DNA of 64,000 nt, taken from Cristatella mucedo (Eukaryota > Bryozoa > Phylactolaemata > Cristatellidae). Shown piece by piece: positions 53,291 to 63,656 of the stretch (positions are counted from its first letter, which is position 1; the number at the start of each line of letters is the position of its first letter). The DNA lies in contig WPIO01000123.1 in the NCBI GenBank assembly GCA_009760855.2, positions 994,001 to 1,058,000 of the forward strand. Reading direction: 5' to 3'. Position numbers and translations under genes: made by a program. A model generated the notes under the pieces. The model did no database searches, was not told the origin of the DNA, and saw nothing but the letters and a program-made list of their open reading frames with translations.

Positions 53291-54192
53291 ATGTCAATAA
53301 GATTAACTTGAACAAGTAGTTCAGAATCAAAAACATTATATCCACCGATTATCCTTGGATCTGATTCAGGTTATAATAAAATTGGATTACATAGATTAGA
53401 ATGTACATATACTAATAAAGTAGTATTAAATATACCCTAAGATTATAATGATAAACTTTGGTTTAAGTGGTCAATGACTGATGCATCACCTGCATAAATT
53501 ACAATTGCTCCTGGTTATTATGATTCAAATAAAATAACTGCTGCTTTGAATAAAGCATTATCAGATCCACAACCAAAAACTGTTGTTGGACAAGATGGAA
53601 CAAAAAGTACATCAACTACTAGTACGTTTATGATACAACTACAAGAAATAGTACAGGTATACAATTTAGTGATGATACAGATGATAGAATACTAATGCAA
53701 ATAGTTGGTGATTATGTTGTTCTACTTGGAAGCAATTCTAATGTTGCTGTAAATTCAATTGGTGATACTCTCTGTTTCAATTCAAATCAACAAGGAACAT
53801 TTGATCGTGCTCTAGTTGGTGGAACACCATATGAAGCCATAGAAAAAGCAATGTACTTTGCAGGAATCTTTAAAGCATGGAATAAAATGTTATTGCCAGA
53901 CAATAAGGTAATACGATGGATAAGTGTTGATTGTGATTTAGTTGATCCTTTTAATAATTATGTAGAAAGAAGTAAAGGATTCTTAGAGCAATGTACATTT
54001 TTATATATTACTGATATTTATGATACTAGTCCAGGTGAAAAGGTTGATCTACATATTAATCATGTATTATATAAATCAACACGTAGTGATGTAGATGGAA
54101 TAAGTAGTTTTAAGATAAGTTTAACAGATCAAAATGGAAATCCTGTAAGTATTATTACTGATGTAGTTGCAACAATAGAAATTTCAAAGTAA
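53291..54192 (+). pseudogene. Penton-like minor capsid protein B, P3
   Basis: Start after TATATAGAAA. N-terminal YNKIGLHRLECTYTNKVVLN and ITIAPGYYDSNKITAALNKAL (compare ITLSPGIYGG of A), then after a frameshift near 53690 the open 165-codon piece: QIVGDYVVLLGSNSNVAVNS, FAGIFKAWNKMLLPDNKVIRW, GFLEQCTFLYITDIYD, LTDQNGNPVSIITDVVATI. Paralogous to A and adjacent to it, so a tandem duplication of a minor capsid gene. Confidence 0.6.
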
Positions 54193-54201
54193 TATAGAGC
54201 A

Positions 54202-54798
54202 ATGGGTAGCCATGCAAGAGTTGGTCATCATAGATTACATGGAGGTAAATACCGTGGATCTGGAGTAAGAGTAGATAATGCTCTTGATATCTTTAATAAA
54301 GTTATAGGTACTACAAGTAAAGCTGTTGATGCAGGATTAAGTATTGCCAACAAAGGTATTGAAATGCATCAAGCAAGAAAGCTTACTGAACTACAAACAA
54401 AGAAAGAAAAGACTGATCAAGAATATGCCATGAAACGAAGAGAAATGTATGATAAACTTGAAGAAGAAAAGAGAAAGAAAGAACTTGAATATGAGCTTGA
54501 GAAAAAAAGAAAAGATGAAGATTATGATATAAAGATGAAAGAGATGGATCTTAAAATGAAAGAAATTATCCTTGAAAAGGTTACTAAGAAAAAATTTAAA
54601 AAAGTATGCAAGGCAAAGATAGAGGAAGATCCAGAAGTGGAAGACTATTCAGAGACTCTTAAAGAGAATGATCCTGAAGCATATAAAGAAATAGCAAAAG
54701 TAATTAATGATAAAGCTGTTGTTCCTTCTCCTAGTATTAATACTTATGGTGGAAACATAAAGAGAAAATTAAGTGCTGGATTATATATTCAAAAGTAA
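54202..54798 (+). CDS. Coiled-coil virion protein, P3 copy
   Basis: An intact 198-codon frame. Residues 1-25 basic and Gly-rich (RVGHHRLHGGKYRGSGVRVD); 25-60 Ala/Gly-rich helix; 60-150 a long highly charged coiled coil (EEEKRKKELEYELEKKRKDE); 150-185 acidic (DPEVEDYSETLKENDPEAYK); a conserved YGGNIKRKLSAGLYIQK end. LHGG-K resembles an adenain-type cleavage site ((M/I/L)xGG-x), but P1 and P2 lack the second Gly, so this is weak. Located between minor and major capsid genes. Confidence 0.65.
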   Translation: MGSHARVGHHRLHGGKYRGSGVRVDNALDIFNKVIGTTSKAVDAGLSIANKGIEMHQARKLTELQTKKEKTDQEYAMKRREMYDKLEEEKRKKELEYELEKKRKDEDYDIKMKEMDLKMKEIILEKVTKKKFKKVCKAKIEEDPEVEDYSETLKENDPEAYKEIAKVINDKAVVPSPSINTYGGNIKRKLSAGLYIQK

Positions 54799-54825
54799 AA
54801 TTTTAGTTTTTTATATATAGAAGAA

Positions 54826-54880
54826 ATGGCAAGTGATATAGATAAGTTTATATAGAGAATCAAGTTTATATAGAGAAGAA
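54826..54880 (+). promoter_or_regulatory. Duplicated start-motif region before the major capsid gene
   Basis: TATATATAGAAGAAATGGCAAG at 54812-54833 is followed by two AAGTTTATATAGAGA units (54844 and 54862, period 18) and a second GAAGAAATGGCAAG at 54876. The promoter-like motif and start codon have therefore been locally multiplied; the in-frame start appears to be 54881. Confidence 0.7.
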
Positions 54881-56373
54881 ATGGCAAGCCTATCGATAGT
54901 ATACTCGAACTTGGAGATCCTGAGTTTCCTGACTATAAACTTAAAGACTATCAATTTAGAAAGTTTTATCAAGTTAATGGAAATGAAACAGATAGTGTTA
55001 CTAGATAATTAGCTAGTTTTATTGTTCCTGGTGAAGAACAAACATGTTATGTCCTATCTGATAGTTATCTTTTACTTGAAGGACAAATACAAGTCCAAAC
55101 TGCTGCTGGTGGAGCTTTTGCTACTCCTCATAGAAATCTTTCTGTTGATCTTGTTAACAATGCTGGTGCATGGATGTTTAGTAGTATGACAGTTAGACTT
55201 GGCACTGAAGAGATTGAAAGTCTCCCACTAAAGGAATGAGTTGGAAGTGTTTCAACACTAATAGGTCTTCCATGTTATGCGAATGAATATAACAGAACTG
55301 AAGGCCCTGCTACTGGATGGAGAACTGATGAAGCAGCTGGAGCTGTCGATTTATCTACAGGTCTTACTTCCTATGTGAGTCCTTATTCTTCTAAAGCTAC
55401 CTAAAAGAACTGGGGATTTGTAATTAGAAGATGTCTTATAAATAATAATATTGATGAGGATGGAAATTTCAGTATTGCTTTGCCTCTAGCAAGAATCTCT
55501 GGATTTGTGCTGATATGAATAAAATTCTTTATAATATTCCATTTACACTTGAAATGACTAGAGTCGGTGGATTTGATAGAGATGTTATTATGACTCATGC
55601 ATCTGGTGCTGCTGCAACTGACAACACAATGATGACGAGAACTACATCTGGTGCAGCTGAAACTGGAATTTGGAATGCTTTCAAAATTGCAATGTCAAAA
55701 ATGAGACTTGTCGCAGCATGTGTAACACCAGAAGAAAGCATTCAAAGAGCACTTGCAGATATTTCAAGTGAGAGATCAAAGAAAATTAGACTTAATTACA
55801 GAGTTAGACGATATGAAAACATTACTGTAAATACTTTCAATCAAAATCTTAGATTTGTTAAAACTCTGTCAGTTCAAAATACAATTGATAAAGTTAGGTG
55901 GTTGATACGTGCTACTCAAATGCTGATAAATACGATAACGCCTGTACTTATAATTTACCTACACTGGTAACCCTTGTACTTACAATCATTGTGATATTAA
56001 AAGGGTTTCAGTTCTTGCTAATGGATCAAATCAATATCCTGCAGTTACAAGATCTAGTGAACCTAAAAAAGGTAAGCACGCTCCAGCCTATGTGGATTTC
56101 ACGACTTTCAGAAAACAATATCTTGGTGTTAATGAGCTTGCTAATCCAATTGGTGTTTCTTTCTCAGAACGGTTGGCACTTTATCCTATTCACGTTGTTG
56201 ATTTACAATACAATGATGAACCACTTAGAGTTACATCTAGACTTGATGTAACTGTTGAATTCAATAGTGCTGTGCCTGCTGGAACTACATTAATAATCCA
56301 CTATTTGAATATTTGTGAGAATAGTGCTGAACTAACTTCAAATGGAAGTGGTGCTAACTTCACTTGTAGTTAA
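54881..56373 (+). pseudogene. Major capsid protein (double jelly-roll type), P3 copy
   Basis: The same landmarks as P2: GDPEFPDYKLKDYQFRKFYQ, VPGEEQTCYVLSDSYLLLEG, NAGAWMFSSMTVRLG in the N-terminal half. Then NIPFTLEMTRVGGFDR, ERSKKIRLNYRVRRYENIT, SVQNTIDKVRWL (55515-55970). Then MDFTTFRKQYLGVNELANP, LYPIHVVDLQYNDEP, CENSAELTSNGSG (56092-56373). About 490 codons. Stops at about 55006 and 55239 and frameshifts at about 55510 and 55940. Major capsid function inferred from size, three-copy conservation and neighbours; N-terminal FPDYK..F..FYQ and C-terminal beta-rich blocks fit a capsid fold. Confidence 0.65.
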
Positions 56374-56380
56374 GGAAATA

Positions 56381-57224
56381 TGGTATATGATGAAAAAGAT
56401 TTTTAATAAAATTATAATAACTAAATATAATGCAAAAAAACAAATTTTATTCAAGGGTCTGATGATTGGAGGAAGGCTATGAGTTCAAATATTGGTGGAT
56501 CAGAAGTGTATTCTGTTTTAGGAAATGATATGGTTTTTGGTTCACAAATTGATTGTGATATTGAAATAATTGCTAATAGAAAACTAAAAAAATATATTGC
56601 TAACTCTCAGCCTTTGAGATTTGCACAAATGATATTTGGTAAAGTATTTGAACCAATAGCTGCTAAATATTTAGAAATGAAATTAGTTAGAGAGATTGAA
56701 AATTCGAATGAGTGTTTTACTAGTGATGGTGTTTATAGATATACTCCAGATGGAATTAAAGATGAAGATACACTAATAGAAATAAAATGTTTGTGGTCTA
56801 GAAGTATAGTAGAAGACTTTATTCCAAAACAATACTTGGCTCAATGTTTATTAGGACTTCGTGTACTAAAATCAAGTAGATGTTTTTATAGTGAATTTGA
56901 AATCTTTGTTCCTGGATTGAATTTTGATAATGTACCTAAAGATTATGTTGCTGCTGGAACAGTAAGAATCCCAACAAGTTATATTTTTTATATGCCGATA
57001 AGAGAACCTTTGTTAATGTATTTACTTAAAGATGAAAAATTTTAAGATTTTGAATTTGATATAATAAGTGATTATGGTTGTTTTAACCATAAGAAGAGTT
57101 TTGGTTTTGATATAAAATATTGTATAAAAAAATTAGAAATACAAGTAGTTAAAGAGGAAGATTTTGGAAGATTTGCAAGAATAGTTAAAATAGTTAGAGA
57201 AGTATTAGATAGAAGTAAAATATA
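56381..57224 (+). pseudogene. YqaJ/lambda-exonuclease-like nuclease, P3 copy
   Basis: After a broken first 30 codons, GSDDWRKAMSSNIGGSEVYSVLG matches the YqaJ N-terminal signature (GS.xW...GGS...G). The open piece 56479-57045 (188 codons) has FGKVFEPIAAKYLEMKL (the E of the first motif) and YTPDGIKDEDTLIEIKCLWSR (PDG...D...EIK catalytic core), then PKQYLAQCLLGLRVLKS. A TAA at 57045 precedes the last 60 codons (SDYGCFNHKKSFGFDIKY...). Likely a 5'-3' resection nuclease for recombination-dependent replication. Confidence 0.8.
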
Positions 57225-57244
57225 AATCAATGAATAAATAGAAA

Positions 57245-58103
57245 ATGTCCAAGTTTCGTGATGAAGATTTCGTATAACAAGTTAATGGTATTATATTATC
57301 TGATTTGAATGCAAATAGAAATCGAATTATAAATTTATCTGAACCAATTAATGATTCTGATGTTGTAACAAAATCTTATGCAGATTCCAAGTTTGTTGTT
57401 AATACAGGAAAATCATTGAATCTTGGTGGTAAGACAATTACTAATCTAGGAGCAGTTGTTAATCCTACTGATGCTGTCAATGTTAGTCAAGTAAGTAATT
57501 ATGTTAAAAGAAGTGGTGATACAATGACTGGTGATTTAAACATGAATAGCTTTGCTATAGCATCTAATTATTGGAACTCCGGTAATAGAAAGCCTGTAGT
57601 ATTAAAAGATGATATTTGTGTAAAGTATGGTGGAATGAGACGAGATGTGTTACTAAAAGCATTTCCTTCAACAACAAATATTGATATGTGAGGATATTCA
57701 ATAACAAACGTTGCAAATCCTGGTAATCCTCTTGATGTTGCGACTAAATCTTATGTAGATAAAACAGTTAAAAAATAACAGAACTACTAGCTCTATCGAC
57801 GGATCTCAATGCAAAGAACTCAATACTAAATCTATCAACACCATATTCATGGACAAATGAAACAGCTCCACCTATAATGATATTAAATGTTATGGTTGTT
57901 GGAGCATCTATTTGTATGTTTCTAAAACTTAATACTGATACAACTGCTGTATCAGGAGATGTAAGAGCAATAAATACTTCTCCAACAAGTGTAGACTTAA
58001 AGTATTATGTTTATTTTACAAGACTTCCAAGAGACTATTAATTACTTCATTGATACAACTGGAAAATAAACAGTAAATATCTTGGTCAGTTATGTACCCA
58101 CCT
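57245..58103 (+). pseudogene. Fibre-repeat gene F4, P3 copy
   Basis: The frame 57305-57691 has NANRNRIINLSEPINDSDVV, GGKTITNLGAVVNPTDAVNV and SGDTMTGDLNMNSFAI; then ITNVANPGNPLDVATKSYVD and a C-terminal domain matching P2 27690-27910. One TAA after the ninth codon (EDFV*QV), one TGA at 57689, then frameshifts. Start after AATAAATAGAAA. Confidence 0.65.
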
Positions 58104-58124
58104 AAAAAGTATAAATGATATACT

Positions 58125-58525
58125 AAAACTATTAACTCTTTTAAATTTGTTGCTTTACGTTTACCTTTAAGAAGAGGGAATAGTTTTGAAATAGCACGAA
58201 TAGCTTCATAGTCTAAACAATGATGTAATAAAGTAAAGCAACATTGTTTTTTTAAGTGTTTCTTAACTAATGAATATAATTTAGTTGCTCTCTATTTTTT
58301 AAATGAATTAGTATTTATGTTACAGCAAGAAAAAACTATAATTGCATCATTACGCATAAGACTAGAATCAAATTCTGTTTCTTGCATATCTTTATCGCAG
58401 ATGTCACAACGTATTTCATATTTTCTTTTTGGTCTCTTTATTTCTTGATTGCATTATGGATGTTCTCCTTCTAGATAATCAGTTTCATTAAATGTATTGA
58501 AAAATGTTTCACAAAATATTTTCAT
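58125..58525 (-). pseudogene. Small CxxC zinc protein, P3 copy
   Basis: Start MKIFCETFFNTFNETDYLEG at 58525, a TAA at about 58450, then QEIKRPKRKYEIRCDICDKD and FSCCN (the second CxxC has become SCC). The C-terminal part LLHHCLDYEAIRAISKLFPL and KRKATNLKEL is readable here. About 130 codons. Divergent from the integrase across 10 nt. Confidence 0.6.
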
Positions 58526-58535
58526 TCTTTATAGA
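58526..58535. promoter_or_regulatory. 10-nt divergent promoter spacer (P3)
   Basis: TCTTTATAGA lies between the zinc-protein start (58525, minus) and the integrase start (58536, plus). Same length and near-palindrome as in P2 and P0. Confidence 0.75.
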
Positions 58536-58891
58536 ATGTCGTTTTTAACTCTAAATGAAAGAAAAAAAGATTGTAAATTCAATCCCGACTCAGATATAAG
58601 TCAAGTATTCAAACCAAGACCTAAGCAAATTCCACAAGGTTTCTTTAATATTGTTGAGCCTAATGAAAATCATCAAGCACACATTCTATACATGCCTAAT
58701 GATTCTGGATATAAATATGCACTGAGTGTTATTGATGTTGCTAGTAGATATAAAGATTCAAGACCTCTTAAAACATCTTCCTCCCCACGCTAAAGAGCGG
58801 CCTCGGGCGACTCCTCGCGTGGTGTGGAACTTTACTTGATTTCTCCGTAATACCTTCGATATTTCCGCAGCTATTTTCGCTGTGACTAGTT

Positions 58892-60205
58892 ATGAGCTGT
58901 CCTCGGATATGCTACACAAAACAGAACCTGCTTAGCATAAGGTGCGATGTCACCATTAGTCGATACCTGCCGGCGGGCCTTCTCCGGCGGGTCAGTGAGA
59001 ACCTACCTGCATCCTGCGTTGGCCCTATCAACAGCTCAGCTATCAAACCTACGACTCGTAAGTTTAAAGCACTAAATCGCACTTGTTGCGGTAGTAGCCC
59101 TCCCGCTGTAGCCCAACACGTTGTGAAACGTCGTCCGACGGCCGTTACCAAGGTCCAATTCAAATTCGAAGAGCCAGGGTCCACCAGGCCGGACGCAAAC
59201 GGTAGAAAATACGAGCCACTTTATCGCCGTCGCCCAGTTGTTGGACAGCCTCTTGAATTCCGCCTACTAAATGTCCGCTCGCTAAAAACCAAGGGGTTAC
59301 TTATCCGCGATCAGGTGGTCCAGGAGAAGCTAGATGCATTTCTGCTTACCGAAACCTGGATGACGCCTTGTTCCAGTAGCTGTATTTCCGAGACCACCCC
59401 ACCCAGGTTCTCATTTTATCGATCCATGCGTTCTGACAAGGTTGGTGGCGGGGTTGCAATTGTTGTTCGCGTATCGTTTGGCTATAGAATGTGCAGTTTC
59501 TCGCATGGGTCGTCGTTTGAATCGGTAGCTATCAGGTCTTCATCAAAGACAATGCCTCTCACCGTTGCGGTATACAGGCCTCCTGGCTGTCTAAACTTGT
59601 TTATAGAGGAGTTTTCAGAGTTCCTCGCTAAAATATTTGTGTGTGACAGGCAGTTATTGATTGTAGGAGACTTCAATATTCACGTTGAAAACCCTAGCAA
59701 CAGCCAGGTCCGCTCATTCCTTGACTGTCTGGAGAACTTTGGTTTGGCCCAACACGTTTATCATGGCACCCACGTCGGTGGCCACATTCTAGATCTCGTG
59801 ATCACTAAGGATGTTCTCCCCACTGACTTTGTGGTGTGCCCACTGACCCTCTCAGATCATTGTTCGGTCTCGTTTACTGTTCCTGCTACCTCGTACGCAC
59901 AGGGCAATGTCGAATTTGCCAAACGACGTAACTTACAAAGCATTGACATGGACAAGTTTTTTAAATCTGTTTGTGATGCAGGCCTTCTTGATCTGCATTC
60001 AGACTCGACCGGCAGTCTCGATACCCTCACTGATGCGACGAACATGACATTCAGGAGTGCTCTTGAAAAGCATGCTCCCGTTCGCTCTGTCCGTGTTAAA
60101 AGTCGTCGAGATTCCTTTCAATTTACAAAAAAACTCCTTAAGATTACCGTGTTAAGCGCAGGCTGGAACGTCGTTTCAAGAAATCGGGGTCTGAGGCCGA
60201 CCTAG
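58892..60205 (+). pseudogene. LINE-B ORF 5' part with apurinic-type endonuclease
   Basis: An open 437-codon frame. Residues about 1-115 have no known domain. The endonuclease follows: FRLLNVRSLKTK, DAFLLTETWM, GGGVAIVVRV, TVAVYRPPG, LIVGDFNIHVENPS, GHILDLVIT, LSDHCSVSF. These are the expected catalytic blocks of the LINE endonuclease (N, E, D-x-N, D, SDH). The frame ends at a stop at 60203 in the region linking to the RT domain, which lies in other frames. Confidence 0.85.
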
Positions 60206-60229
60206 TCAATTTTAAAGACTTCCTTGGAA

Positions 60230-61900
60230 TTGACACCGAAAGCTTAAAAAAGTTAGGGCTTCTTTTTTCATTAGAAAGCTGAATTCCTGCCAGTCGGACG
60301 CTAGACAGATTTAAATACAGTCTACCAATTACTGGCCAATACTGTGAGGTCTGACTCCCCAGATATTAAGGGCTCAGGCGAAAAGTTTTCAACCTTCTTT
60401 ACTGCAAAAATTGTTCACATTCGTCCCTCCATTAAGCCCCTACGACCAAAGCAATCGCCGTTCCTCAACCCGTGACCTTTCTTAAAAGGTTCTCCGATGT
60501 TTCTGCCTGTAATATGGCTGCCTTAATAAGGTCTAGCAAAAAGAGCTCGTCTCCTGAAGACCCTATACCTTCATCTCTGTGGTCTTCACTTGCAGACCAA
60601 CTTAGCCCTGCCATAACCAAGATTTGTAATGCTTCTTTGGTAAAAGGGGTTGTCCCCAAGTCCTTCAAATCAGCAATCGTTTGACCTATTCTTACAAAGC
60701 CTGGATTAGACACAGAGGTCCTAGCAAACTATCGTCCAGTTTCCCATCTTCCGTTCTTATCAAAGATTCTTGAAAAAATTGTTGCTAAGCAGCTAGTTGA
60801 ACATATTGAAAAAAATGGAATGTCAGAAACATTTCAATCAGGTTTGAAGAGGCAGCACTCTACTGAAACTGCTCTCCTCCATGTTACCAGTGACATTCTA
60901 CGTGGCAACGACGACGGGAACGTCACTGCCCTATATCTGTTAGATCTTTCTGCTGCCTTCGACACCATTGATCACGAAGTTCTGCTTGAACGATTGAGAA
61001 CAACGATCGGTCTGGCAGACGAAGCACTGGCGTGGTTTAAATCATACTTGTATGATCGTGTTCAATCCGTGTCGTGTGGGGGTCAGGTCTCAGACATGAG
61101 AAGGGTAACCTGTGGAGTCCCTCAACGGTCTGTACTTCATCCCTTGCTGTTCTCCATTTATACACAACCTCTGGGAAAAGTGATTAAGGCCCATGGAATA
61201 AGATATCACTTCTATGCTGACGATACTCAGTTGTATTTGTCATTTAAACCGTCGGAATCTGCTGCAGCAACTGAGAAACTGAATGCTTGCCTTGCCGATA
61301 TTCGATCCTGGATGTCGGAAAACTTCCTGAAATTAAATGATGATGAAACCGAACTGCTGCTCATAGGACACCCTAAGCGTGTGGCTGGATTAAAAGGCTT
61401 TGCTGTTCTAATAGGTGATGCTATTGTGCGTCCTTCACCACGTGCTCGTAATCTAGGTGTCGTGTTCTACAGCTGCCTCAATTTCAAAAGCTTCATTCAG
61501 AAGACTGCCTCTACAGCTAGCCATCACATCCGATCCCTATCCAAGATTAGAAGCTGTCTCCCACGGTGGCTTGTAAAAATTTAACTAGCTCTTTAGTTCT
61601 ATCTCGGCTTGATTATTGTAATTCCCTTTTGGCTGGGCTACCAAAGAAAGCTTTTATGCCACTACAGTGGACTATGAATTTGGCTGCAAGGCTGGTCCTT
61701 AAGTCCCAGCGGTTTGAGCACGTGACACCTCTGCTGAAAGAGCTAAGATGGTAGGCGGTTGAGCAAAGGATAAAAAGCAAAGTTCTTATGCTGACCCACA
61801 AGGCCCGCCGCGGCTTGGCTCCTTCGTACCTAGCTGAACTGCTGCATCAGTTTCAGCCTGTTCACACCCTCAGGTCCTGTGTGGACAATAAATTAGCTGT
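60230..61900 (+). pseudogene. LINE-B reverse transcriptase region
   Basis: Broken into frames 60472-60684 (SPEDPIPSSLWSSLADQLSP), 60820-61584 (LKRQHSTETALLHV, LDLSAAFDTIDHEVLLERL, GVPQRSVLHPLLFSIY, YHFYADDTQLYLSF) and 61566-61754 (LSRLDYCNSLLAGLP, VTPLLKELRW). YADD is the catalytic motif. GVPQRSV replaces the usual GVPQGSV, a missense change at the conserved Gly. Inactive. Confidence 0.88.
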
Positions 61901-62890
61901 CCCATTCCTTCGCCTATAGACAGTTGGCGACAGAAGCTTTAGCTCTGCAGGTCCTAGATTATGGAACTCGCTTCCACAATTCTTACGCAATGACATCTAC
62001 TCTCCAAGTGCCGGCTATGGCACATCTTTTTCAGCGGTCCTGAACTGCTACTTCTATGCTACTCACTACCTCAACTGCTCTCCTAACTCTGCTATGCTTC
62101 CCACTTTCTCTTTGTTGTGTGAGACGAAGTCTGTTGGCTACCGATAGCGTACCGAAAGCCGCATAGGCTGTGTGTGTGCTATACAAAACTCTCCTGCGTA
62201 ACACCCACATGGTCTTTATGACTTTGTGGAGTTACTGACGGAGATACATTCCATTACATTAAAACAAAGTCTACTAAAGAAGTAACAAAAGCAATAATAG
62301 ATAATTACAATAACGGTCCTTTGAAATGGCCAAAGAAAATGACAGTTGATCCAAGATCAGAGTTTAAAGGAGAGTTTGCTAGAGAAATGAAAAAGCATGA
62401 AACACAAATTATTGAAGGTACTGGTGAAAAGAGTGGTGCATTAGTTGAAAGAATGATTAGAACAGTTGCTGAGAGCATTTATTGCTCAGTGTGAAAAAGA
62501 AATAGAAAGTATAAGTAAAGAAGAATATACTAGAAACAGAGAGTGGATTGATAATTTACCAAAGATATTTTATTATCTAAATAATAGTGTTACGAATGCA
62601 ATAGGGGAAAAACCTGTTAAAGCGATAAAAAAAAAGAAAAAGTAAAACTAAAGAAACCAAAATATCAATGAAAAGTAGGAGAACAAGAACCGTTATTAGA
62701 CCTTGAAATAACTGTTAGATATTTATTAAAACCAGGTGAAGGAGAAGATGAAAAAGAAGAAGAGCTACAGATGCGATACGGTGTTTAACTAAACATACTA
62801 TTGTTAGAATAATGGTATTGCAAGAACAATCTGTTAGATATTGGGTAAATGATGTTAAAAGAAGTTTTGTTAGAGAGGAATTTCAAGTTA

Positions 62891-63276
62891 TTAAGCCTTA
62901 GAAGCGTGTGGACTTTTTAATGGTTCAATTAATATTTCGAATTCTTCTTTAGTTACTTTGTCATCGTCTAATGCATCTACAATCTTTGAAACTAAGTTAT
63001 GATTTGCTTGGAGTAGATCTTTTCCTTCTATCAATTTGTGATACTGTACTATCTATTGAGGTTATCGTTGTTGATAAAGCACCTTATACTGTTACTACGT
63101 GAGAAAGCTCCTCATATTTTTTAATGTAAGTACTGGTTACTGTAATCGCAAGAGATAGTAGGATAACTATAAATTGAAAACATATTTAACTCTTATTAGT
63201 TTAGTTATGCAAACTTTAATTCTATCATTGTCTAAAAGTACTTGGTATTTGCGTATTTGGTTCGAAGGTCTGACAT
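62891..63276 (-). pseudogene. Terminal protein X, P3 copy
   Basis: Start MSDLRTKYANTKY at 63276, preceded by AAAATAGGAAA. The C-terminal part reads IVDALDDDKVTKEEFEILIE and KSPHAS, matching P2. It overlaps the convergent integrase end by about 11 bases. Frameshifts in the middle. Confidence 0.6.
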
Positions 63277-63389
63277 TTTCCTATTTTAATCAAAATCGTT
63301 TTATCAATCGTATGACGTCATGTACTAAATTTAGACCGCCGGGGAATTCCTGATGTGACATGTGAGTAGGAGTTAAGTTCCTTTCCAAG
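63277..63389. promoter_or_regulatory. P3 terminal region with CRE-like palindrome
   Basis: Inverted match to 25869-26009: AAAACGATTTTATCAATCG on this strand, ATGACGTCATGTACTAAATT, then TAGGAGTTAAGTTCC. Includes TGACGTCA. The exact Polinton terminus is not defined. Confidence 0.55.
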
Positions 63390-63656
63390 ATGGCCTCCTG
63401 CGACGAAGTACCGTTCGTTTTCGATGCTCAGTATTTAGATGACGATCTAGCAGTTGTAGAAGAAGTATCCATACATGAGTACTTTGAAATTTTACATAAA
63501 GAGTTTGACGTCATAAATGAATCCGTCAATTTGGTGTTTAATGAGATAAGTCGGATGGAAGCATCCAAAAGCTTGTCATCACTTGTGAGGATACATTCAT
63601 TGTCGCCTATCCTTTACCATTCTCGCCTAGTTCAAGTCGATGCCCAGAGGGTGACT
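63390..63656 (+). pseudogene. R-family gene copy 4, cut by an LTR
   Basis: Starts MASCDEVPFVFDAQYLDDDL (acidic), then VEEVSIHEYFEILHKEFDVI and NEISRMEASKSLSSLVRI: the same layout as copy 2 but strongly diverged. The first repeat unit is present in DNA (CGATGCCCAGAGGGTGACTTG at 63639) but one base out of frame. The LTR begins at 63657. Confidence 0.55.

Larger units (their letters stand above)
58776..62258 (+). mobile_element. LINE-B (CR1/L2-like non-LTR retrotransposon), near full length
   Basis: 3,483 bp flanked by TTAAAACA at 58768-58775 and 62259-62266, a precise 8-bp target duplication inside the integrase gene. It contains an endonuclease ORF and a reverse transcriptase ORF in the same orientation as the integrase. 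The 3' end is GGAGTTACTGACGGAGATACATTCCATTACA-like, similar to the P2 fragment's end. Confidence 0.9.
58536..62901 (+). pseudogene. Polinton integrase, P3 copy, split by LINE-B
   Basis: 5' part (58536-58775): MSFLTLNERKKDCKFNPDSD, PKQIPQGFFNIVEPNENHQA, then YALSVIDVASRYKDSRPLKT with the first catalytic Asp. The 3' part resumes at 62267: KWPKKMTVDPRSEFKGEFAR (second Asp), GALVERMIRTVAERA (the catalytic Glu about 32 residues later), NREWIDNLPKIFYYLNN, then a chromodomain-less basic end and QVIKP at 62901. rve-type core as in Polinton integrases. Stops and frameshifts also occur in the 3' part, so it was not killed by the LINE alone. Confidence 0.85.
37960..63390 (+). mobile_element. Polinton/Maverick element P3 (left end truncated)
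   Basis: Carries the fullest gene set in the window, polB to X, in + orientation. The polymerase start and its TIR are missing; the integrase-side end is kept and matches the P2 end. Without the LINE-B (3.48 kb) and LINE-A (0.13 kb) insertions, about 21.8 kb is Polinton sequence, so the intact element would have exceeded 22 kb. Confidence 0.88.

Noticed and set aside
54202-54240. Adenain cleavage site in the coiled-coil protein (LHGG-K)
   Set aside because: The site is not kept in P1 (IRRG) or P2 (IHRG), so there is no consistent consensus.
58912-59184. Antisense ORFs across LINE-B (also 59482-59676, 59857-60045, 60465-60713)
   Set aside because: They are shadows of the sense endonuclease and reverse transcriptase frames and match no family.
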